NCBI GenBank assembly: GCA_002887195.1
Contig: PJAB01000070.1
Coordinates: forward strand, 1 to 48,051
Source of the DNA: Chrysochromulina parva
Lineage: Eukaryota; Haptophyta; Prymnesiales; Chrysochromulinaceae
Direction of reading: 5' to 3'
DNA length: 48,051 bases
Shown here: piece by piece, positions 18,267 through 27,400 of the stretch
How the letters are laid out: the number at the start of each line of letters is the position of its first letter
Position numbering within the stretch: position 1 is the first letter of the stretch
Made by a program: the position numbers and the translations under genes
Notes under the pieces: model-generated
Told to the model about the DNA's origin: nothing
Seen by the model: only the letters and a program-made list of their open reading frames with translations
Database searches by the model: none

Positions 18267-20157
18267 ATGATGCCCAAAGCCTTTCGTGCGATGGCTCTGC
18301 TCGTCATCTCGTGCGACCTGGTCGCAACTGTCAAAGTCATCGTCGTCGGTGCGGGCACATCGGGTCTCGCCGCGGCGCGTACTCTGATCGACACGTGGGA
18401 TGCTACTGCAAACGGAGGACCCCTGGAGCTCACGGTGCTCGAAGCTGGGACTCGCATTGGTGGCCGCGTGTGGACGCTGAATGCTGACGAGGCGGGTGCG
18501 GCCTGGACCACCGCCGGCGCTCTGGGAGCACCGACAGACATGGGTGCCAGCTGGATCCACGGGAGCAATCTGTCGCATCCGATCACAAAGATCGCGACGG
18601 CCCTGGGCCTTGCTGAGGGTGCCGGTCTCGTGAGGACACGCAACAGTTTGGCCGAACTTCAACTCTGCTCCGGCCAGACCTCGAGCTGTCCGTCAGTCTC
18701 TGACGACAAGTACACCGTGTACCAGTCGCTGATCGCCCAAGCACAGCGGGGTGCGGAGGCTGCGAACTCGGACAAGTCGTTGTGGGAGGCGCTCTCCGGC
18801 CTCTCGGAATCGGACCAATCTCGCTCCTCGGACCTGTTCCAGTTCCACCTCGCCTCCTCCGCCGAGTTCAACACCGCCGGGCCGGCCAGCGAGCTCTCCG
18901 CCTTGTTCTATAATGATGACTCCAAATATAAGGGCAGTGAGCTAGTTTGGGCACAGGGGTACAAGACGATGTACGAGGCGCTGCAGAGCGGCGCCGTCCG
19001 GGTGACTGACGGCTCGAGCCCCCTACAGGTGACCGCCGTGGAGGCCGGCAGCCGCAATCCCATCAGTGTCACGTACAACAAGCGCGTCAGGGACGTGTCG
19101 TACAACAGCGCGGAAGTTGTGCTGACGACTGAAGACAACGCCGTGTACCGCGCTGATTACGCGATCATCACGGTCCCCCTCGGCGTGCTCAAGAGCTCCG
19201 ACGCGAGCAGCCAAGTCACATTCAGCCCGGCGCTGCCGCCAGCCACGGCGAATGGCATCGCTCAGCTCGGATTCGGCAACGTGGTCAAGGTCGCCCTCTT
19301 GTTTCCTTCCGCCTGGTGGCCGACAGGCGCGCACTATTACGGCCTCGCCCAGGCTGGCGAGCCCGACCGCGGCCTCTTCACCTACTACCTGAACGTCCAT
19401 GCGCTGTCGACCAAACCTGTGCTCATGACGTTTGCATTGGGCGGGGCTGCCGACGTGGCAGAGGGGATGACCAACGCCGAGATGTGGACGAAGGTATGCT
19501 CTCCCTTGCCCCTCGCCGGGGCGACGAGCGCAAAACCTCTCACGATCTCCCGCGCATCTCCCCCGCATCTTTCCCGCAGATCCGGGCGAATCTGGTCAAG
19601 ATCATGCCGAGTGATGTCACGGTCCCGACGACTGCTCCTGAGATCATGCGCTCGAATTGGCGCGCCAATCCTCTTGCAAAGGGCGCGTACACGTTTGTCA
19701 AAGTCGGTGCGTCGGCAGAGCCATCTCCGCAGCCGTGCGGGTACATGTCGTGCCGTTCTCCCCACCCTCCCCTGAGCTGCCCCGAGTGTGGCAGGTACGC
19801 CAAACGGAAAGGCAACCATCACGAGCGCCTTTGGCGGCAGTGTCGGAGGGAGACTCTTCTTTGCAGGCGAGCACACTTCGGCGTTATACAGAGGGACCGT
19901 CCACGGCGCGTTCCAGTCTGGGCAGGTGCCCATCTCCACGCGCCTGTCTCGATCTCCCACGCGCTTCACCTCCCTTGAACTCGACCTACGCATCTCCCCT
20001 GCACACACCTCACCTCCCACATGCGTCTCCCTCGCCCCCTTTCGTACCTGCTCAGGAAGCGGCTCGCGCGGTCAAGGCCTCGCGCCCTACTCAGGTAGCG
20101 GCTCGCGCGGTCAAGGCCGAGAAGCGTCTTGACGCACGCCTCGTGCCCTTCCTGTGA
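18267..20157 (+). CDS. Secreted flavin amine oxidase (polyamine oxidase-like), four exons
   Basis: Exons 18267-19493, 19580-19706, 19795-19925 and 20056-20157 join in frame to 528 residues. A hydrophobic N-terminus (AMALLVISCDLVA) precedes the FAD dinucleotide-binding motif VIVVGAGTSG (G28-G33). EAGTRIGGRVWT, DMGASWIHG and the C-terminal FAD motif LFFAGEHTSALYRGTVHGAF follow, all family hallmarks. It should oxidise polyamines or other amines to aldehyde, amine and hydrogen peroxide, in the secretory pathway or outside the cell; the substrate is not decidable. The three introns are short (86, 88 and 130 bases) and pyrimidine-rich. The last exon starts with a duplicated acceptor (20055 or 20094), giving two in-frame forms, and its last codons run antisense to an ankyrin relic. 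Confidence 0.88.
20051..20118 (+). repeat. Tandem duplication of a 3' splice site and exon start
   Basis: CTCAGG(A/T)AGCGGCTCG and following bases occur at 20051-20079 and 20090-20118, 39 bases apart. Each copy contains the CAG acceptor plus the first eight codons, so splicing to either keeps the frame and adds or removes 13 residues (EAARAVK or VAARAVK start). Confidence 0.88.
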
Positions 20158-20199
20158 GGCGACGAAGAGAGGGGTCGCTCCCTCCGCCATCTGCGGATC
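20119..20199 (-). pseudogene. Solitary ankyrin-repeat relic, antisense
   Basis: The minus strand reads GATPLFVASQEGHEACVKTL, one near-perfect ankyrin repeat, preceded by an acceptor-like CGATCCGCAG and followed by a duplicated non-ankyrin stretch (LDRASRYLSR/LDRASRFLSR). No neighbouring repeat units or domain are visible, so it is most likely a broken or duplicated fragment of an ankyrin gene. It overlaps the amine oxidase terminal exon on the opposite strand. Confidence 0.6.
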
Positions 20200-20854
20200 G
20201 ACAACACGGAACACGCACGAGAGGACCCGGCGAGCAACAGGAGGAGCAAGAGAGGGGTGTTTGGCGGGGGGGATGTAGGGGGGATGCGAAGCACAGGGCG
20301 GCGCGTTCGAGGCGGCGCGGCTCCCCGCCCCTTGCGCGCTCAAACTCGTCAAGCCCGATGCCGCCGACCGCAAGAAGCCAGGGGCAACATCTAGGGCAAG
20401 AATGTACGGGCGATGCGCGGAGAGCGCGCGGCAAACAGCTGCGAGCGAGGGGAGCGAAGGGAAGTGACGGGCCACTTGACAAAATGTTCGGGGAGAAAAT
20501 ATGTTGCGTTGCTCACAGCTCGGACCAGGGAGCCGAGCGCGCGAGGCAAAGTGTGCCTTGGCAGCGTTTCCGTGTTATTTCCGTGCATGGTTTCGTGTGG
20601 TATGAACCGTTCGCGATACGGTTGCGCGCTCGCGTCACGCACGCGTGTGTCGATTACTGAGCTGACCTTATCGCAATGGTAGGCCGAGTCACGGCTCGCG
20701 ATGATGCTTGCGAGCCTAGCTTGCGGCCCAGCTCGCGACGCACACCAAAGACTGTCACGTACGCGCGACTGTCCCGTTGTCGTGTGCGACCGTGACCTTT
20801 TGCATACCACCTTGCAGTTCAAACTCATGAAAAGGAGGGGTAAATGTACTGTAT
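20200..20854. other. Spacer between amine oxidase and J-protein
   Basis: The first ~250 bases are GC-rich and may belong to the ankyrin relic's former gene; the rest contains no recognised gene. Frames open here have no coding character I can support. Confidence 0.45.
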
Positions 20855-22747
20855 ATGTGGGAGGAGTCTCAAGTTTGGGCGTGGGTTGAAACGGCGTCCC
20901 TGGGATTCACACTCGCGATTCAACCCTTTGTGCACGCTGTGTCACACACAACACCCGTGCGAGGGCCGCTGTGCGCTTTCCGGACACAAACCACGTTCGA
21001 CTTCGAGGACTTGCAACGTGAGAGCGAGTTCATGCGGGTGCCTGGCACCGATGCCGACTCGGATGCCGGCTCCGACGCGGGCGGCCCAGGTGCCATCAAC
21101 AACAAGAAGCATTACCGCACGCTCGGCGTTTCGACGACGGCATCCGCGAGCGAGATCAAGCGCGCGTACCACAAGCTGGCGCTGCGCTTCCACCCGGACA
21201 AGAACCCGGGCCAGAGCGACCGTTTCAACGAGATCAACAACGCGTACACCATCCTCTCCGACCCGCGCAAGAAGCAGCTATATGACCAGTTTGGCGAGCA
21301 GGGCGTGCAGATCTCGGACATGATGGCGCAGCAGGGGCTGCCGCCGTGGCTGCTCTCGCCGACGGGCCGGTGCGCCGTCTGCAGCTCCATAGTGGGCGTC
21401 ATCCTCCTCTTCCTCGTGTTGCTGCCGCTCTTCGTTCTCCTGCGCGCCGACGCGACCATCACTTGGGCGTGGGCGATTGTGCTCACGCCCGTGTGGCTGG
21501 CTAATCTTGCGTGGGGCGCGGGGCTGCTGCTGCTCGTGTGCAAGCCCCAGCACGAAGAGTCGCGCCACGACTGCCGAGGCGTGCAGGCCGTCTACCGGAC
21601 AGCCACGTACGCGCTCGTGCTCGCGTCCGAGATCCTGCTCGCGATCAAGCTCGACAACCCCGATCACGCGCCGCTGCCCTTCATTGGCGCGTTAATACCG
21701 CTGCTGCTCACGTTCGTGCCCGGTGTGGCCCGAAACCTCTACGCGCTCGTGAAGGGCGTGTACCAGCGCGTGCGCCCGCGCGAGGGCGTTCGACCGCCCA
21801 CGAACGAGCAGCTCGCGGGGCCCGCGCGCGCTTGCGCTGGCCGGCTGCTGCTCGCGAGCACGATCACGCTGGCGGCGCTCGTCGAGGATGGCATACTGCA
21901 CCTCTCGTGGTGGCTCGTGCTGCTTCCCGGCTGGATGCAGTGCGCACTGCTCGTGCACCAGTGGTATGGCGCGCTCAAGGCACACATGCTCTCGCGCGAC
22001 GGCACAGAGGAGGAGCGAGCCTCGAAAGCAGTCGTGCTGGGCCTTGCAGCCTTCGGCGGATCACTCGGTCTCACGTGCTTCCTGCTCCTCTCCTTGCGTG
22101 TGGGTGGGCCCGCAGACTACCCGGCGTGGGTGATCGGCATGCCTGTCTTCGGCCTCCTTGGCCTCATCGTGTGCTGCGGCGCGTGCTGCGCCTGCTGTGC
22201 GGCCATGGTGCAGAGCATCAGCAAGCAAAACCCTCCGTACGCCGAGGTCCGCACACCGCCCGACGAGGAGGCAGCTGAGGCCGCTCCTCCGCCCACGCCG
22301 ACCGGCGTGCAGACGCCGGCCCGCGCTGATCCCTCCGAGCAGTCGCCGCGACGTCCGGAGACGCGGGCGAGCGACCAAGTGCCCACGGATTGGCCGCCGT
22401 CGTCCTCGGAAGGAGGAAGCTATTTCACTCGACGTGAGAGCCGCACGACGTCGGCGACCGACGTGCACCTCGCCGGCCTAGTCGACCTCGCGCAGCAGCT
22501 CTCCGAGAGGGTGCCAGGAGAATCTCCCGAGCCACCTCTCGACGTGGCCTGGGCGGTGCCGCCCTCGCCCGCGATTGGCGGCAGCCCGCAGCCGAGTGCC
22601 CGCACGGCCCCCCCGGCAAACACGCCCGCGACGACGCCCAGCGGAGGGCTCTCTGTTCGTGAGATGCGCAAGGCGCTCTCGGCCCGTGGCATCGCGCACG
22701 AGCACTGCCTCGAGAGGGCGGAGCTCGAGGCCCTTATGCGTTCCTAA
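20855..22747 (+). CDS. Membrane J-domain protein with TMEM185-like region
   Basis: 630 residues from 20855; a Met at 21032 is a shorter alternative just before the conserved part. A canonical J domain (about 85-148) carries HPD at 113-115 in RFHPDKNPG and ends YDQFGEQG. It is followed by about seven hydrophobic segments. The first, [20 protein letters not shown], and the later [11 protein letters not shown] resemble the TMEM185/TMEM60 family (Tmemb_185A). A Cys cluster (CCGACCACCAA) ends the membrane part. A long Pro/Ser/Thr-rich tail leads to a short C-terminal helix-hairpin ([20 protein letters not shown]) like those that end plant and algal ARMET/SAP-type proteins. The J domain should recruit an Hsp70 to a membrane; which membrane is unknown. 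The start is uncertain because the first 55 residues are poorly convincing. Confidence 0.82.
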   Translation: MWEESQVWAWVETASLGFTLAIQPFVHAVSHTTPVRGPLCAFRTQTTFDFEDLQRESEFMRVPGTDADSDAGSDAGGPGAINNKKHYRTLGVSTTASASEIKRAYHKLALRFHPDKNPGQSDRFNEINNAYTILSDPRKKQLYDQFGEQGVQISDMMAQQGLPPWLLSPTGRCAVCSSIVGVILLFLVLLPLFVLLRADATITWAWAIVLTPVWLANLAWGAGLLLLVCKPQHEESRHDCRGVQAVYRTATYALVLASEILLAIKLDNPDHAPLPFIGALIPLLLTFVPGVARNLYALVKGVYQRVRPREGVRPPTNEQLAGPARACAGRLLLASTITLAALVEDGILHLSWWLVLLPGWMQCALLVHQWYGALKAHMLSRDGTEEERASKAVVLGLAAFGGSLGLTCFLLLSLRVGGPADYPAWVIGMPVFGLLGLIVCCGACCACCAAMVQSISKQNPPYAEVRTPPDEEAAEAAPPPTPTGVQTPARADPSEQSPRRPETRASDQVPTDWPPSSSEGGSYFTRRESRTTSATDVHLAGLVDLAQQLSERVPGESPEPPLDVAWAVPPSPAIGGSPQPSARTAPPANTPATTPSGGLSVREMRKALSARGIAHEHCLERAELEALMRS

Positions 22748-23263
22748 TTAGGCTCGAGGCCCTCACGCGTTCCTTTTAGGCCCGAGGCCCATACGCGCTC
22801 ATGCGCTCAGAGCTGCACGCGCAGCAGGACGCGTGAGTGGCGGTGGCATGGCCACGCGGCGGATGCGCGATGCGTTGCGAGCGCCGACGTGCGAGTCGCG
22901 CCCGCACCGGCCACCGAACAGCTTTCCGTCTCCATTGAGTATCGAGATGCCTTCATGGCACGCGGCGAGATGCTCACGGCTCTTGGCACTGTGTCGCGAG
23001 CGGCTCGCGACTCCGGTTCCATTGCGCATATTTTTGCTATCATCTAAAAGATCATCTATTCGATTGTTCCCCGGAGGCGGGCTACCAAGTTCAGCCCGTC
23101 GGTGTACGCGTACGCCCGCGTACGTGCAGTGCGCGGTTAGGCAACGGTTAGGAGAATTTACTTCTGAATTCGGAAACGTCCAAACGTGTATGTGCCGCCA
23201 CCGACCCTGCAGCCAGGCGAGGGCTGTCAACGTCACCCCTGAGTCACCGCGGCGGTTACAACG
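22748..23263. other. Convergent intergenic spacer
   Basis: Both flanking genes end here. Just after the J-protein stop, a short imperfect repeat (GGCTCGAGGCCCTCACGCGTTCC-like units at about 22720-22805) copies the end of the coding sequence. Nothing else recognised. Confidence 0.5.
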
Positions 23264-23992
23264 TTACCGATACTCAACACCTTGATCGACAACTTCGATT
23301 TTCCAATCCTCGCCATTGAAAGGAGAGCCAAGCTGGTCGTCATCGCCGATCGTCCTCGGCACTAGCGCTGAAGTCGAGCCCTTCGGCAGTGGTCGTGGCA
23401 ATGCCAAGTTGTAAAAGGACGATGCGCGCAGGACATGAAGCGGCTTCCATGCAGCAAAGCCACTGTGTTGCAGTGCCTCGTAGTCACCGTCGTGAGCATC
23501 GCGACCTTCGTAGTGCGGATCGAGGATGAGCAGGCACGCGCGTTGATGTTCGCCTCCCAGGCGTACGCCGACGACCGTCTTGCTGTAGACATCACCACCA
23601 CCGCCGACCATGATTGGCCCACCGCCGTCGTCAAAGTGCGCCGCGAGCTTTGGCAGAATCGACTCAAGCTCCGCACCGCTGGAGAGAGGCAAAACCTCCA
23701 CCACGGCACCGTACAACACGTCAAGAATGACTACTGCGTCAGGCACCCCTATCCAATCGCTGCCGTCACTGCCAAGCACTTTCTGCAGCTCAGGTATGGC
23801 CGGAGGCCTATTTGCGGGTGCAAGCCACGTGAGGATGGATTGCACTGTGCGATAGCCGCAGCCCCATCCCACGTCATTGAAGCCGTCACAGCAGTAGTGG
23901 CAGTAGCGAAATGTGCCGCGTACGAGGTGGTCTGACTGACTTTGCGAAGCGCCTCCAGCGAAGCTTTCGGCCGACACGAGTGGTGGCAGCAT
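23264..23992 (-). CDS. UFSP2: UFM1-specific protease (peptidase C78), catalytic core
   Basis: 242 residues matching the C-terminal catalytic domain of UFSP2. RYCHYCCDGFNDVGWGCGYR places the catalytic Cys at 45 in the invariant WGCxYR, and LILDPHYEG supplies Asp158 and His160 of the catalytic triad. SDWIGVPDAVVILD and GGPIMVGGGG are further family blocks. It matures the ubiquitin-like UFM1 precursor and removes UFM1 from targets, acting in ER and ribosome quality control. Human UFSP2 has a long extra N-terminal region; this protein has only ~25 residues before the core, closer to UFSP1 in size, so either an upstream exon is missing or it is a minimal form. Assigning UFSP2 rather than UFSP1 is tentative. 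Confidence 0.85.
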   Translation of the reverse strand: MLPPLVSAESFAGGASQSQSDHLVRGTFRYCHYCCDGFNDVGWGCGYRTVQSILTWLAPANRPPAIPELQKVLGSDGSDWIGVPDAVVILDVLYGAVVEVLPLSSGAELESILPKLAAHFDDGGGPIMVGGGGDVYSKTVVGVRLGGEHQRACLLILDPHYEGRDAHDGDYEALQHSGFAAWKPLHVLRASSFYNLALPRPLPKGSTSALVPRTIGDDDQLGSPFNGEDWKIEVVDQGVEYR

Positions 23993-24483
23993 CGGCGGGT
24001 TGGCCGACGGTGTTCCGGAAGTCGATGAAGGCGAAGTATCAAGTCAAGTCAAGATGTCAAGTCAAGTCAAAAACTTGACTTGACGACGTAAGGGCTCAAA
24101 ACCACGCTTCCTCCCCAGTTATTGAGTTTTTCAGGAGACCGAGGGCCCAGCGGAGCCGTCCATCCGAGAATATGAGTGCATGTGTGTGACAGCGTGAGTC
24201 TGACAGTCTGTGAGTGGCGGCTGGCGGGCGAGGGTGTGGCCGCGAAGTAACCATGGAAGTACTACACATGTAGCGTAACTCGATTGACTGATAGTCCGCG
24301 AGGTCGGTTACAGAAATCGGTGCGCTTCCGATGCATTGCGAGGGAAAAGTTGCGTCATTGACGAAATTGTTGTGTCCGAAGTTGAACCCGCGTCGTGCTG
24401 GTTGACCCCCAGGTTGACCGGCCAAGCCACCCAGGCCACCTTGGCTCCACCACGCCGCACACGCCAAGTATTAGGGCGGCGGC
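23993..24483. promoter_or_regulatory. Head-to-head region with AAGTC repeats
   Basis: Divergent promoter region of the UFM1 protease (minus) and geranylgeranyltransferase (plus) genes. Contains CAAGTCAAGT repeats and the hairpin at 24056-24084, and the first copy of the 60-base duplication near the right end. Confidence 0.5.
24056..24084. repeat. Perfect 12-bp hairpin of CAAGT repeats
   Basis: GTCAAGTCAAGT, loop CAAAA, then ACTTGACTTGAC: a perfect 12-base-pair inverted repeat, 64 bases upstream of the protease ATG. Related CAAGTCAA runs occur just upstream at 24040-24053 and at about 31169-31190 near the MSH6 start. Confidence 0.85.
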
Positions 24484-24532
24484 ATGCCACCCAGGCCACC
24501 TTGGCTCCACCACGCCGCACACGCCAAGTATT
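24426..24532 (+). repeat. 60-base tandem duplication across the transferase start
   Basis: Bases 24426-24472 and 24486-24532 are identical (47 bases, offset 60). The first copy, in the coding frame, runs into a TAG where the second continues TTCCTC. The shared sequence includes a CCACCCAG that could act as a splice acceptor in either copy. Confidence 0.92.
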
Positions 24533-25764
24533 TCCTCAAGCTGCTCGAAACGCTGCCCGAACCGTACTCGTCGCTCGACACCAACCGGCTCACCGTCGCA
24601 TACTTCTGCATCTCGGGCCTCGACATCCTCGGAGCGCTCGACCAGGTCAACGCGACTGCCGTGATCAATTGGGTGTACGCGCAGCAGCTGCGCGTGCCGC
24701 CGGACGCTCCCGCCGACTGGACGGGCGGCTTCCGCGGCGCGGGTTACCTCGGCTGCCCGTTTGCGGGCGCTGCAGGCGCTGCACCCAGCTCCGCCTTCGA
24801 CACAGGCCACCTCGCCATGACGTATACGGCGTTGGCCATCCTCACCATCCTCGGTGACGACCTGAGTCGTGTCGACCGCGCGGCCACGCTGCGCCACGTG
24901 CGCGGGCTGCAGCAGCCTGACGGCTCCTTTTGCGCCTACACAGGCGGCGAGAGCGACATGCGCTTCGTCTACTGTGCCGCGGCGATCTGCACCTTCCTAC
25001 GCGACAGCGAGTGGCGCGGCATGGATGCTGAGGCCGCGACTGCATATGTACTCGCTTCGCAATCGTACGACGGTGCGATCGGGCTCGGGCCTGGCGCCGA
25101 GTCGCACGGCGGCTCAATGTATACCGGCCTATCGGCCCTAGCTCTGCTCGGCACGCTCGGCCGGTTGCACCGGCGCGAGGCAATCGTCCAGTGGTGCCTC
25201 GGCCGGCAGGTGAGTCGCTCGGAGATGCCGGGCGGCTTCCCGCCTGGCGGCGGCTTCCAGGGACGGCCCAACAAGGACGAGGACACCTGCTACTCCTTTT
25301 GGATCGGAGCGACGCTCACCATCCTCGGTGCTGGCCACCTGAGTGACGCAGACGCGCTCTGCGGCTTTGCCCAGTGCTGCCAGGCCGCCAAGGGCGGCGT
25401 GAGCAAGGCCATCGGCGCGCACCCGGACGTGCTGCACTCGTACTTTGCCATCGCCGGCCTCGCGCTCGTTGGCGCCGACGGGCTGCGCCCTCTCGACGCT
25501 CGGCTCGGCCTTACGCTACGTGCCCGCCAGGCCTCCGGAATACAGGTCACGACCGACGCGGACGCAGCGGCGCTCGAAGCGACGATCGCCGCGCTCGGCC
25601 TCGGCGGCGCCATAGCCTGCGAGGCTCCAGAGGACGATCGTGAGCGACCGATGGAGCTCAGCACGAGCACACGCGCGCTTCCTTCCTTTATACATTCCAA
25701 CATCGCGACGAAGGTCGAGTATGAGCAGTGGGTGAGGTCCGAGAGGACGACCAGGACGCAGTAG
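24484..25764 (+). CDS. PGGT1B: Protein geranylgeranyltransferase type I, beta subunit
   Basis: 426 residues in a continuous frame with the alpha-alpha barrel repeats of protein prenyltransferase beta subunits. LPEPYSSLDTNRLTVAYF, FDTGHLAMTYTALAIL, GDDLSRVDR and DMRFVYCAA follow the order of animal PGGT1B and favour GGTase-I over farnesyltransferase or Rab GGTase. The catalytic zinc ligands are visible: D267 and C269 in DTCYSFW and H318 in HPDVLHSYF. With an alpha subunit it attaches geranylgeranyl to C-terminal CaaX cysteines of Rho/Rac-type GTPases in the cytosol. A Gly/Pro insert (MPGGFPPGGG) precedes FQGRPNK. The first residues (MPPRPPWL) look unlike the family and arise from a 60-base duplication, so the real N-terminus may come from an upstream exon. 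Confidence 0.92.
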   Translation: MPPRPPWLHHAAHAKYFLKLLETLPEPYSSLDTNRLTVAYFCISGLDILGALDQVNATAVINWVYAQQLRVPPDAPADWTGGFRGAGYLGCPFAGAAGAAPSSAFDTGHLAMTYTALAILTILGDDLSRVDRAATLRHVRGLQQPDGSFCAYTGGESDMRFVYCAAAICTFLRDSEWRGMDAEAATAYVLASQSYDGAIGLGPGAESHGGSMYTGLSALALLGTLGRLHRREAIVQWCLGRQVSRSEMPGGFPPGGGFQGRPNKDEDTCYSFWIGATLTILGAGHLSDADALCGFAQCCQAAKGGVSKAIGAHPDVLHSYFAIAGLALVGADGLRPLDARLGLTLRARQASGIQVTTDADAAALEATIAALGLGGAIACEAPEDDRERPMELSTSTRALPSFIHSNIATKVEYEQWVRSERTTRTQ

Positions 25765-25933
25765 CCAGTTATTTGAGTCGATGCGTCGTTTGTGTGACGA
25801 ACTGACGAAACTCTTTCCGAAGGCAAAGACTAGGCAAAGTAGGAATTATAACGGGGGTTCCGCTCGCGTCACGGCCGTCAAGACAGAAGACTCCCCTGAC
25901 TCCTTGCCTCTCGGGACCCGCCAAGCGTCCACG

Positions 25934-26920
25934 ATGCTCTTTTATTTCATCATGGGCGCACCAGCGCCAATAGCACAGGCGCCGATCATCGGCGGTTACG
26001 GCGATTTTATCTTCCAGTACGAGCCGTCGCGCCTGGCCATGCCGGCTGGCACCTCGCTCAACAACGCACACGGCCTCGTCGTTGACCCGCTGACAAACGA
26101 AATCATCCTCACCTATGAGCCTAACCACGACTCCGACACGCACTGCATGGTTCGCTTTAAGCCCGATGGCACAGGTGGCGTCACGATTGGCGACGGCACG
26201 GGACTGTGCGAGGGCACGCCACACGGCCTCCGTCTGTCTGCAGAGGGCTCCGACCTCTACCTCTACCACGCAAACAACGACGCCACGCTGCACAAGACGA
26301 CGCTCGATGGCAAGCTGCTGTGGACCGTCAAGGGCGCGCCAACTGCTGACCCGGCCTTTCAGCCCAATAAACCGACGTGGTTTGCAGCGCCGCCGGGCTC
26401 CAAGTTTGTGTACATGGCCGACGGCTACGGCTCTAACTACGTGCACTCCTACACACATGATGGCGTGTACGCCAATTACTCATTCGGTGGCCGCGGCACC
26501 GACCTCGGCAAGTTCCAGACGTGCCACTGCATCAACTACGACGCGCGCGTGGGCAAGATCATCGTGACGGACCGCGAGAATCATCGACACCAGTACTTTG
26601 ATCTGAACCCGACGGGCGGGCCGCAGCTCACGTACTCGAGCGTCTTCACCACGCCGGGGCTGGATCGGCCCTGCACGCACCACGTCGCGCCTGACGGCGT
26701 GCATGCGGTCGTGCCGGCGCTCGAAGGCCCAGTGGGCATCCTTGACGGTACCAACGCGCTTGTCTCGCTGGTCAACGTGAGCGGGCTGCTCGGCGACCAG
26801 GGGCACCTGCACCCTCACGATGCGATCATGCTGCCGAGCGGCGATCTTGTGGTCGCCACGTGGGCGCCGGGCCGTCTCTCCTATTGGCGCAAGCTGCCCA
26901 AAGAGCAGGCCAAGGCGTGA
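25934..26920 (+). CDS. Secreted NHL/SMP-30-like beta-propeller protein
   Basis: 328 residues from the ATG at 25934, chosen because it starts a signal peptide (MLFYFIMGAPAPIAQA); the frame is open 51 codons further upstream without coding character. Repeated propeller blades are visible: AHGLVVDP, GTPHGLRLS, FVYMADGYGSNYVHSYTHDG followed by GKFQTCHCINYD, and GKIIVTDRENHRHQYFD. This is the NHL-repeat pattern of six-bladed propellers, including the peptidyl-amidating lyase domain of PAM and bacterial NHL proteins. Metal and catalytic residues of PAL cannot be confirmed by eye. It may be a lyase, lactonase-like enzyme or binding protein in the secretory pathway. It follows the transferase gene by only 169 bases. 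Confidence 0.78.
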   Translation: MLFYFIMGAPAPIAQAPIIGGYGDFIFQYEPSRLAMPAGTSLNNAHGLVVDPLTNEIILTYEPNHDSDTHCMVRFKPDGTGGVTIGDGTGLCEGTPHGLRLSAEGSDLYLYHANNDATLHKTTLDGKLLWTVKGAPTADPAFQPNKPTWFAAPPGSKFVYMADGYGSNYVHSYTHDGVYANYSFGGRGTDLGKFQTCHCINYDARVGKIIVTDRENHRHQYFDLNPTGGPQLTYSSVFTTPGLDRPCTHHVAPDGVHAVVPALEGPVGILDGTNALVSLVNVSGLLGDQGHLHPHDAIMLPSGDLVVATWAPGRLSYWRKLPKEQAKA

Positions 26921-27400
26921 AGTGACGGAGCGCGTGCGGCCCGCACGGCATTCTTCACCGTTCGCGGGAGGCGCCGCGCGGATCAATGGGGAAACTTGAT
27001 CAGGCCATGTCAGGGGCGTGTTTGCTGTCTCAGGGCGTGCACCGCAGCTCATAGTATATAATCCCGATCTCAAATCAACTCTATTCCACACAAACTACGG
27101 GACCATGGGTTCGCGGACCCGGGGTTTGGCGACTCTGAACCGCGTGTCTGTGAGCGAGGTATATGCGTTCCTCGAGCATGATGATGATGCGATTTGTGTG
27201 AACGTTTGCGAGGTGTTGTACTGAATGCATTTCGTCAGTCATACCGGTAGCGGCCCGAGGTTTCGATGGTTGTGAGGTTCGTCTGTGTGGTCTGTATGCC
27301 TTTCTGCGTCCGCGTGTTCCGTGTGTCTCGTGAGCGTCCCGGCTCCCCCCGGTGTCTTTTTACCGGTATCGGCACCTCCGAATACTCTCACACGCAGACG
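26921..27400. other. Spacer and promoter of the esterase gene
   Basis: Holds the 3' end of the NHL gene and, from 27242, the TACCGGTA-bounded repeat. A GATGATGATG run occurs near 27180. No gene recognised. Confidence 0.5.
27242..27368 (+). repeat. TACCGGTA-bounded repeat, copy B
   Basis: Bounded by TACCGGTA at 27242-27249 and 27361-27368. Segment 27261-27368 aligns along its whole length with the reverse complement of 6865-6974, with 33 identical bases at the promoter-proximal end. It ends 32 bases before the esterase ATG. Confidence 0.85.

Noticed and set aside
20154..20660. 168-codon plus-strand frame downstream of the amine oxidase
   Set aside because: Arg/Gly/Ser-rich reading of the complement of the ankyrin relic and its flank; no domain.
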